64,000 nt of DNA from an uncultured Prevotellaceae bacterium (GTDB lineage: Bacteria > Bacteroidota > Bacteroidia > Bacteroidales > Bacteroidaceae), in assembly GCA_900315105.1 (NCBI GenBank), contig OMXX01000014.1, positions 1 through 64,000 of the forward strand, in the 5' to 3' direction. Below the pieces are notes generated by a model. That model was not told the DNA's origin. It did not search any database and worked only from the letters and a program-made list of their open reading frames with translations. The translations under genes and the position numbers were made by a program. This document shows positions 38,401 to 50,400 of this stretch, piece by piece. The stretch's first letter is position 1. Each line of letters starts with the position of its first letter.

Positions 38401-41400
38401 TCCATCTCTACTGACTGGAAGTAGAGGTCGAGAAGATGCTGATAAACCTTTGGTCTGTTCTCGTGAGATACAGGCAGATACTGCATTGTGATGGCATGAT
38501 TACCAGGGATATGGCTCCAGTCGATAGCATCCTCGAGGTGGAGAGAGTTCAAATCCTCGTATGCCTTACGGTATTTCTCACTTCCATCGAACATAGCATC
38601 GCCATCACATCCCATGAATACATTCTTGATGTTAAGGTTACTGCCGAAATGGAAGGTAACGACAGGCTTATTGCCATTGAGGTTGTTGACCGTAGCAGAG
38701 TTACCGCCACCATACACGCCACCAAGTTCAAGGCGGTTGTCAGCTGATGGTCCGCTAAGATTAATCTCCACATTCTGCACCTTAGGACGATATGAACTGC
38801 AGTTCACCATGCGCTGAGCAGGAGAAGAGGCTGCAATACTGGTCATGAAGCTTCGCAGAGGAACGGTATATACAAGGTCGTAGGTATTTCTACCCATCTT
38901 GTAATACTCGTTCACAGTTACTTTCTTCTCCCCGTTTCTACCTACAGCATACAGGTAGTCACCATTACCAGCACCATATACGTTACCAAAAACGTGACCT
39001 GCGGATATGTTGAGGATGGTCTTATTGAGGATATCACCCGATACATCATTACCGCCGTACACATTATCATGCACATAGAGAGACTCGCCTGTATTGCCAT
39101 TAGGACCGATGTTGAGCGTTACGATGCCTCTCTTGTCAGGATTTTCAGCAAGGTAGTCATTATACATACTTTCATTAGTAAAGCCCACATCACCCATCAA
39201 ACCACCGCCAAAGAGATCTTTACAGTCAACACTATTGATCGTGACATCAGCTGCACCCACAGGAGCATAGAAACCACCGCCAAACACACGACGAAGGAAT
39301 GTCTCACCGCCGATAGTTACATTAGTAACGCCTCTAACAGGACCGGAATATCCACCGCCAACAACGTCCATCACAGACTGACGTGACAGGAAATGTGCAT
39401 GAAGCTGTGAAGCGTCGTGCAATTCATCAGCATCCTTTATAAGCATTTCCTCTTTTTCAAGACTTACATTGACGTTGGTGTTATTTTCTATCAAAGTATT
39501 CTCACCATAGCCGCCACCGAATACACAGAAGTGCGGTGAACCTACTTTATGATATATTTCCATCCACTCGTTGGTATTGAAGAAACCTCCAATATCATCG
39601 GTGCTGACTCCGGAAACTGCCTGCAGACTCTTTGGTATCAATCCCTTGGTCATAGTGACATAAGTATTGCCACCAACCTTACATGCGACATTTCCACCAC
39701 CGTAAATATTATGGTTCACGTTGAACTTCTTCAAATCCGGATCATACTGCGGAGAGTATATTCTCTGCTCACCATTCTTGCTTACCACATGAGCCTCGGT
39801 CCATGTACGATTCTTGGAATCCCATAGAGAGTTAACCTTCGCCTCGGCATTTCTCACGATGATATTAGTGTTGCCTGTCACATCTGCTGAAGTGATACCA
39901 TCAGGGTTGACAATCTTGACACCATTCACCGTGAGGGAATCAACATTACCCCAGCCACCGCCGAACATGTTATAGACAATATATCCGCCATTGAAATCCA
40001 TGAAGGTGTTGCCATACACCGTACCGTTTTGGCAACCGCCATAAATACGATTCCAAAGATAAGGGATAACAGGCTTATCCAATTCATCATCATTCACATA
40101 CGGATACTTACGCACCGTATTCTCCACACAGAAGCGAGTGTTACCATAGACAGCACCAAGTTTTGTATAGTCATTACACATATTCTTGGTACGACCGTTA
40201 CCACCTGCAAATACAGAAGAGAATACACCTCCACCATAAATATATACAGATGTGGTGAATTCCTTACTGTCCTGATTATCCAGTGTTATCTCTTCGCAAG
40301 TTTCCGTTTTAACGGTACCGACATTAGCTACGTCACCGCCACCATATACATTTCCGAACACAAGTACGCGCTCCTTGTCATACGTTTGATAACCCTCACC
40401 ATCAGGATTAGGAATATCAGATGTCATAGGCATAGCTTCACCCCATACCTCCACATGAGTCTTTCCCTTTACGCGGGCAATGTCAGGGAAATCAATAAAG
40501 GTATCTCCATCCTTGTATGACTCAACACCCGCACCTCCGCCAAATACATTGAGAGAGACGAAGCCTGAGTGCAGAATAACACTTGTGTTACCTCCGACCT
40601 CACCATAGGTTTCATTACCAGTAGGATTGGTTGGCAGAGAACCAAGACCACCGCCAAACACGTTACGGCAAGCAAGCTCACAGTCAGTTACAACCTTTGT
40701 ATTGCCTGTAACATATCCGCTGAAACCACCACCATGAATATCCATGAACGTGCAGGTTGGAAGTCCGAGCGACATAGCCAGTCGGCTTGCACGATAACGC
40801 AGGAAGGTATGCGTATCAGAATTGCCACCATCGAAACTACCATACAACCTAATTCTTTCCTCTGGACCAACCGCATTGAAATCATCAAGGAGTGCATTCT
40901 CAAATATGACATACTCCGAGATGTCATCGTTTATATAGGCATAAGGTTCCTTTCCTAAATTGCCAGGAGCAATAGTGAAGTAGAACTTATCATTATTCGC
41001 CTCATTTGTCCCATCATATTTCAAATTGGTACCTTCCACGTCATCATCATACGGTTTAAGCACAAGCTTGGCACCAGTATAATCGAATCGTGCACCAGGT
41101 CCTACATATACGTCAGTCTCGCCTACCCGGGTATTAATACCCCAGCCACCGCCAAACACAGAGAACTGAGGATTATTAATGTTACTTATTGAAGCATACC
41201 AGCACAATCCGCCAACAGTAGTCTCATCAAGCAGATTGATACTATTGCCCTCATCGTCGGTCAGCCTTGCAATAGGAGAGTGATTGATAGTTACCTTAGC
41301 CTTGCCTGCAACATTACAAGCATCTCTTCCACCGCCAAAGATATTGTGAGCTATGACGAAGCTACACTTACCACTTGCATCGATATTGAAGAAACGTGAA

Positions 41401-44400
41401 TCTGCATATTTCTTTAATAAACCAATAAACTTTGCAGCACTCATGGTTCTTAGCTCAGAAAGATTGTTTGCAACAACCTGTGTTGCATCCTTCCACACCA
41501 CGATATTACCTTGGTTGTCGGCTAACTGATTCCACAACCATTTACCACCATCAATCTTAACAGTAGTGTTACCCTTGATGTCAGCATAAGTACCATTAGT
41601 CTGTGCCTCCGGAGCATCATCAGCAGCATCACCAAGACCACCGCCAAAGATATTATGACCGAGTTTTCCGCCCTCGATATGTACGAAGGTACTACCATTA
41701 ACAGTACCGTATGAACAGCCACCAAAGATGCGGTTCCAGATAGTTGGAACAATAGTACTGCCATCAGCCAACGTGCTATCACCTACATGCACAAGGGTGT
41801 TACCCTCTACACGGCCAAGCGTTGTATAGTCAGAAGCCTCAGACTTCCTACGACCATTACCTCCAGCAAATACTTCTCCAAAGATGTCACCACCGAGTAC
41901 ATTGACGAACGACTGAGCATTGGCATGTTCATATCTCCTTGGAGGAAGGAACATATCTTCCACATCAAAGATTGTCCTACTCTCAGGTTCTGCCGTAGCA
42001 GAGGTATTCTCCTCTCCTACGTTTGCCACGTCACCACCGCCATACACAGAGCCAAAGACCTGAGTCTTTCCAGAGATAGTGACAGAAGTCATACCGTGAA
42101 CACGCGCCATGTCCTTAAAGTCCGTAAGAGTACCATTGACTATGGCAGACTCCACACCGGCACCGCCTCCAAAGACATCACCATAGATATAGCCGCCATC
42201 AGTAAGGACAGTGGCATTACCGCCCACCTCACCAAGGTTGTCACGAGTCTTGCCATCATATATTTCCGTTCCTTGCTGTAACATTGTGTAAGCATCCAGT
42301 TGTCCATATCCACCGCCATATACACGATGCATATAGGTATTGCCACCAACCTTTACGTCGGTATCGCCAATAACCAGACCGGCATAGCCTCCACCAAGGA
42401 CACCAAGAACAGTGTTACCTGCTACACCATAGCTATCATCATAAACTCCAATAGAAGCATTGTCAGTACCGCCATTGCGCTTTGCCTTCTTCCTATAAGA
42501 ACCATCCTCTGGCTCAAGTGTATGATATGTAGCTTTTGCAAGCTGCATATCTGTGGTAGCACCTTCACTTTGCTGTTCACTCACAGCTACGTAAACCTTT
42601 GTCTCCGCTACTGATGTATATGCGCCATATCCACCTCCGAATACATAGAAGTGAGGATTCTTACTATCATTATACGCATTCTTCCACGCTTCTGTTGAAA
42701 GCAATTCATACCCGCAGAATCCCTTTGTCACCTCTACAGATGCAAGACCGCCTGTTTCCGTATCGGCAATAGGCATTACCCTACAAGCACGGTTTCCACC
42801 GCCATAGATGTTATGGCTATTTATGAATATCGGTGCACTTTCTTCACCTGCAAGGAACTCGTCCCAGTTCTCTCCGCCCCACTCACCGTTCCAGTCATAG
42901 AAACGCTTGAGGGTTCTGTTCCACTTCCTGTTCCATACTACGGTTGCACCGTCGATATATACGCTTGTAGAACCTATGACATTGGCAAACGAGATAGGAT
43001 TTGTGGTAATATCACCATTGCCACCGCCAAAGATTTCTCCGGCAAATGCGCCCTTAGATATGTTTACGACTGCGTTACCATATATATCAGCCTTGTTTCC
43101 GCCTCCGTAGATGTTTCCATACACCACAGGACCTACACCTTGCATTGAAATCTCTGTACCATACAATGCAGGATAGTGACGTATATAATCCTCTTTTTCC
43201 TCATCAGAACCATCAGCAGGATAAACAGTACCTACAGGAGCTACATTTCCACCACCGAATACGTCACCGAACACCTGACCGCCATTCAGGGTAACTGTGG
43301 CGCCTCCAGACACAGGACCGGCATTACCACCTCCAAAGATAGTAGCCAGGCCATAGTCTCCTTCCTTCGTTGTAAAGTCGTTTATCGTGGTATAGGTATC
43401 GCTGACAGGTGCCATAGTTCCATAGCCACCACCATATACTGACATTTGTCCCTTGGTAGTACAGTCGTTAACTATTATTTCCGTCTTACCCTCTACCTTA
43501 CTTGCCATATTGCCACCACCGTACAGATAGTAGTCGTTGCTTGAGGAAGCATAGTCAACCTTATCTACCTTTATGTAAGTGGTGCCCTTTATGTCGGCAG
43601 ATGCTGTTACCTGTGCATCGGTAGCAGTAGTAGCCGAAGTTCCTCCAGTAAGTGCTCCAAGACCACCGCCATAAACGTTTCCATTCAAAGTACAGCCATT
43701 CAGCGTAATAGATGTACTGCCATTGGTTATGGCAGACTCCGCACCACCATATATGTCACCATTAACCGATGGATTTCCCGATGTCTTCACAACTGTATTA
43801 CCATTGACCAAACCGAAAAGCTTTGCATTTTCAGGAGTATGGAGGAGATATGGGGTTAAGGTATGAGGAATGGTAGTTATGCTAACATCATTCGTGATAC
43901 CCTGAGCCGCACCAAACACATTACCCTCAATCTCAGCATTGCCTGAAATATTGACAGTAGTAGTGCCATCGACAGCAGCAAGCATACCACCACCATACAC
44001 ATTACCACCAACGCCATTATAAGACAGGATCTTGGCAGTACCACCGATATTGACAAATGTGTTACCAGTCAACCTTGCCATGTTGGTAAGTGTTCCATAT
44101 GTAGTAGTATTTTTCAGCAGAGCCTCAGCCACCCCGGCACCGCCACCATATACGTTACAGTACATAGTGCCACCGTTTATGTTCAATACTACGTTTCCGT
44201 ATGTCTTTCCAAGCTCTGTATAGTCAGCAGGATTTCCGGCATAAGGGTCTTCTGCATAGAACTTATCAGTACCTCTTCCACCGGCAAAGATTCCGTGGTC
44301 ACAATAGAATGTACCACCAGTAATAGTCAAGGTAGAAACCGTTTCACCTGCCTTGCCATAGATGTTACCTCCATACTTACTTGGAACAACGCCCCTATCA

Positions 44401-47400
44401 TAGAACAGACTTGGACTCATAAATCCACTACCGCCGGCATATATGCCATCAATAGGCTGAGTAGGAGATCCGAAGATACCGCCATTAATTACAATATTCG
44501 TATTGGTCTTCGCAGGATCAACCATTGTATATGGATTAGTAGGATCATTTGGATTATAGCATTTTACAGAAACAAATTTTCCCTTTGCATCTGCGTAAGG
44601 ACCATAGAGCACAACAGTACTGTCAGAATTCCAATATGCGATATGCTCATCAACAGTAGGATTTGCATCATCTCCAACGCCGTTGTAACCACCAGCACCA
44701 GCACCGAAGATTCCGCTGAAAATCATATTCTTCTTTGGGTTATTTTTAGGAAGGATAGTGAATGTTCCGCCATTGATTGTCACCGTACTGTATCCATAGA
44801 ATGGATTCTTGATAGTTATACCGCCAGTAAAACCACGTCCAGTACTGCCGCCATAAAGCTCTGTGATGATAACCTTGCTATTGTCACCATCTCTCGGGTC
44901 AACAAGGATATTAGCCCTACCAGAATAGGTGTTGTCCGGGAATCTGTAGTTCTTACCATTATAATCGAAATTGAAGTTTTTCTGATTTCCCATGTGTCCG
45001 TTTACCACACGAGCCACGTATCCGCTCTTAATGACGATATCCAAATCGGCATACATCGGTCCCTCATGTGAAGCAGCAATGATACCACAATCGTAATCAG
45101 CACCGAATTGATTATGCGCATCATTGTATGCCCTGTCAATATCAATGGTTACAGTACACTTGATAGGCATATTAGGAGTACCCATCAATCCATTAATCTG
45201 ATTACTGGTTGACTGTCGTCCGGCAGGAGTGATGCAGGAATAATGTCCTGACTTCAGCGTAATACTGAAGCCTTCCTTACCATGAGGCATTGAAGCATCC
45301 ATAGCATCCATATCCAATACGCCTTTGTCGGTACGGAAACGTTTGTCATTGTTCAAACCGCCATAAATTTGGAAAGAAGAAGTCTTTGCTCCGTCGATAG
45401 TTCCATATCCTGGGGCATTACTTGTGAATCCTGTCATCTGGACGCCCTCACCCATCTCAAGGCTATTATACTGACAGAATATATAGCTTGAGTGTTTGGC
45501 TCTGGAATCATGATTGAAAGTAATATTCTGGAAACGGGTATCGCCAAATAGTCCGATATACCTAACTCCATTATTTCCATCCTCATAGGCTTCTATTATA
45601 CCGCCATAGTCCACACCTTCCCACATACCTGTGATGGTAGCATTCTTCGCAAGGTGAGAGGCATCAACCTTCGCTTTCCATTGTACGTAGGTTTCAGACA
45701 CCGCATTTCCCTGAAGACTAGAGGTGATGGAGAATCCCTTATTACCATTATCTTGGTCACACGTAGCTTCTCTACTACTTGTTCCAATCAGCACGATATA
45801 GTTCTCGTCCCATGGTGCATTTTCCTTGAGCAGACTATAAGCCTTCTGCCATGTCCTTACAGGAGTCTGATCAGTCTTTCCGTCGTTGTTGTCATTTCCT
45901 GAAGGATATGACTTTCCGTTTATCGTCTCAGTATCCTTTGTATGTAGATAGACAATAATAGACTTGATGTACTTTACCGTCAGCTCAGTGGTGAATGATG
46001 TCTCGTATTTCGCGATGAGATCCTTATATATATCTTCCGTACCGTGATTTTCCACGAAGGTGTTCCATTGTGCATCAGTAGCCGTCACGGTGCAATAATA
46101 TGTCTTGTTTTCATTTGCACCAGAGAGAGTTGCACCAGAAACAGTCTCGCCACCTGATAGTGGAATCTTTCCTGAAGAACTGGATGTATATGTATCACTT
46201 GTAGATAATGGTGTGTATTCACCGCCATCCTTACCGTATGTGCCATCACCAAGTTCCTCATAGCCAGCCTGCTCCCCTGGAGAAAGGGCAGCATACTCCT
46301 CTGCTGAGATAACGTCTGTCATGACGTGCTTATATGTTACTGTATAGTTTGAAGGGTTGGCATAGATATCTGCAGACCAGTTTGCCTCCAGAACTGGAGT
46401 TGAACCTTGCGTCACGCTCTCGATATATGAACGGTTTGCATCGAAACATTGCTGGGCTGTATAGTGCAAGGTTGTGGTTGTACCATCCGACCATTCCTTC
46501 CAGTCGTAGCTATAGGTGTAGCCTCCTTCGGTGAAGTAATTATCAGGGGTAACGGTAAACGAACCTGAAAAATCGTACTTAGGACTATAGTCAGCAGAAA
46601 ATATATATCCGCGTGGAAGTTCTATAACCTCGGTTGTATATTTCAGATCAGAACCTCTGAACACCTTGACATACACGAGCTGTGGAGTTACACCAAGGCG
46701 TATTTCCTCGCTATTGCTATATGGTTTCTCTTCACCATTGACATACCATTTATAAGTCAAGCCCTCGTCGCCCAACTTATTGGTGACAGTCAGAGTATGG
46801 ACAAATTTTGAAGCATCACCCAAGTTGTCATCGGTAAACGTGATGTCGAACACCTCTCCGAGATGCAGCTTGCCATCTGCTCCGAAGGTGAAGCCGAACG
46901 CCTTTATCTCGTCGTTAAAGGTTGCCTCGCTTCGTCCGGTACTGAATGCTGACGCAACTGCCGACATGGCACTTGCATCCATCAGGTCAACGTATGATCC
47001 ATAGTTCACACCTTGATAGTAATAGTCTTGCAAGTCTTGCTGGTGATGCCACTTGCTATCATAGTATGAGTGTGAAAGGATAGTCCTTGCTCCCATATCA
47101 CAAGGATTTCTCTGGGCATTGTTGTCGCTGATGGCAGGATAGGAGTCGGTTATATCCCTATATGCACCGTCATAGTATATCTTAAAGCGATTGTCGTAAA
47201 ATATGTTGCTGACAGGAGCTGACTCGGCAGCGTTTATCTTGCCGACATACAGATTACAGTAGTAGTCATAGTCGCTTCGGGTATTATTTCTGAAAGCACC
47301 AACTGAGAACAAAGGACTTACCATAGCCTTTCCTATAGCCTTCACCTTACCTGTATAATAGGTATAGTTCGGCCAAGGCATAGTACCAGATGCACCAGAA

Positions 47401-50400
47401 GACATCATGGAACCTACGATACCTGCAACATCAATCTTGCACTGATCGACACTTGTTGCTCCATTCTCGAATTTAGCAGAGTTAATGGTTATGTCACAGT
47501 CGGATACCAAAAGACGAATGGTGGTAGTCGTATTCATATCGCCTGCATCGGATGCGAAAGAATATTGCGAACGTCCGATTACGCCTCCAACAGACAACAT
47601 ATGCTTTGCAACACCATATTGTGTTGAGCCATTGTCAGTTATACTACAGCTGCTCACCTCTATGTTCTGTATTGTGGCATTTGCACCGACGACTCCAGCC
47701 AACACACCAACATAGCAGTTGTTTGCCGTACCTGATGTGCCGTTATAATAGAATGATGTATTGCCGGTATCATGAGTGAGTACGGCATTCTTGATGACAA
47801 GATTCTGTATGATAGCTTTCTGTGTACCACTAACACCCTGAACAGCTCCGAAGAGTCCCCATACGCGATTTACCTCCGCATTCACATCACCAGCCTTCCA
47901 TAGTATATTCATACCAGTAATGGAGAGACCCTTACCATCGAAGTGTCCACGGAAGCAGTTCTCTGCCTGATAATTATCCTTTACAGAACCGATAGGAGTG
48001 AAATCCGTCACACCAGTCAAATCTACATCCGCATCAAGCAGATAATATGCCTGGTTATAGTCTGCCGTTGTCTTGCCATTGTATCCGTAGGAAGCAGACT
48101 GATTACTGAGATATGACAGCAGAAGCAACTCTTCCTTGTGACCTATGAGATACGGATCATCAGCCGATGTTCCTGAACCTGCAAATATAAGCATCGGTAC
48201 AGCTGCCGACAGAGTTGCTACTGTACTGCCATTCTTCTGTACGTCGATATGAAGTGAGAGGTTATCGCTCGGAATAGATGGACGGACGGAGCAAGTAGTT
48301 CCGCTACCAATCTCCTCGTCGTTGAGATACCAGCTGTATGTGTATTCATCAAGCTCGCGGCCCTTGATTTCGAGCGTGTGCAGATCCAAGCGTGGCAATC
48401 CTGCGTTATTGTCAACAACCACCATCTTCAGGTGAGAAAGGCCATAGCCAGGAGTCATACTATATACCCACGGATACAGATCCTCTCGTGTCCATACCGT
48501 CTCATTAGCAGTAGCAAGGAAGGTGGTGGCATAGTCAGCCAACTCTTTCTGCGTACCCACATTCTGATTTGCCGCATTCACGTAGTAAATGGTTGACGTG
48601 GCATCTGTAGTGAGACCTGTGGCATTCTTACCGAATACCGAGCCTATGTTAGTAGGACCAGAAGGTACGGTGATTTTGCCAAGAGCATAGACATTCTTAA
48701 CACATGTCTTTGCATTGGTCTGCCATTGACCTACCACACCACCAACAACTATATTATTTGCAGTATTGACAGTAATGCCAGAAAGGTTAATTTCTACATC
48801 AGTAGAGATATTAATGAAACTGTAGTTATTGCTAGAAGTATTGATTTTTCCTGCTAAGCCACCAAAGTACAGTTCCTTACCGTTCTGTGCGCTTGCCGTA
48901 GCAGAAGCCTTCATTTCGGAGTTGCGCACAATGACATTCTCTATCTGCGAATATTCCTTCACATTACCGGCCAGGATGCCTACACACCTGTTACCCAAAA
49001 TGTTATCGCTTGCTTCCTTAGAAGCCACAGCATCGGCAATGACGAGGTTCTTCACAACAGCCCATTGGGCAGCCGTACCCTTGATAATGGAGAAAAGTCC
49101 GAAATTGGCAGCTGCCGCATAGTTAGCATTCCAGTCTATATGCAGGTTGCTGATGGTATATCCCTGTCCGTCGAATACTCCGGCAAACGCGCCTACGCCC
49201 GTTTCCTCCATTCCGTTCATTGGTGACCACCACGCATTGCCAAGATCTATATCAGCCGTAAGCACATAGTGCTCCGTATTCTCTGCATCAACCTCAGAAA
49301 CATGATAGCCCATCCATGCGAGGTCGCTTGCCGTAGCTATCTGATATGGATTCTCAGCCGTTCCGTTTCCATTAGTCGGTGCACTTGCCATTGAACCGTA
49401 ATCATACCATTCCTTTCGTGGTATGGTAACGGTACACTCGCCTATCGGAGAACCGCCATTAGAGATATGCACGGTGGCAGTCTTTGCCTCCATGCCTCTT
49501 GCCGTTTCTACAGAACTATCTGTGCCTATGGTTGTGCCATCCACCTTCCATTCGTAGGTATAACCAGAAGGAAGTGCCGAACCATCATCATTATGAATGG
49601 TAAGGATAGATTTGAAGGCATCGGTAGCTTTCATCTTCTCCGTAGCCACGAATTCATACATGACTATCTTTCCATTAGCATCCACATCCCAGGAAGGACC
49701 ATCCTCAGCCTCACGCAAGGCTGCAAGCACGATGTTGAAATTGCTTTGATAGCTACCACGGTTCACACCTTGGGCATAGTACATGTAATAGTCAGGGAAA
49801 CCACTTGACGCAGTATATGCAGGATAGATTGACATATCGGCATTACTACCATTGGAACTATATGGAAGGATGGTCTTTGAAGCTTTTAATGCACTACCTA
49901 TCCTGTTCTCTGTCCAACCGCTTACATCGCCGATTGTAGCATAGCCTTCAGTGGTATAGCTACCGTTCATTGTCTTACCGGAATTGATCACGCTGGAAGT
50001 AAGCCATAACTGATAGTCATCATAATACCATTTACTATAATCTGCCACATTGGCTCTGGTGTTATTTACTCCAGAATAGTCATTATAGATAAATTCATTA
50101 GAATCCTTACTTTTCAGGAACGTACCAACAAGAGGACCAACAACGCAATACGGGGCTTTCACCTTACCACTATAATATAGTGTTGTTGGGATATAGTATG
50201 GATTATACAGTCTGCCAATAACACCACCAATCACGAAATTATTCTTTGACAAATTGCCTGTTTCAACTGATTTGTAACCAGTAAAGTCGAAGTCGCAATA
50301 TGCCACACATCGCTCAATAACTATTTGATTGGCAGCATTCGTACTGCCTTGATCCACAGTACTGCCGACAACACCACCAACATACATACAGATATTTCTG

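Noticed and set aside
40469..40681. Antisense frames within the 6,406-residue gene
   Set aside because: Many such frames arise from codon bias opposite a repetitive glycine-rich gene; no start signals or domains.
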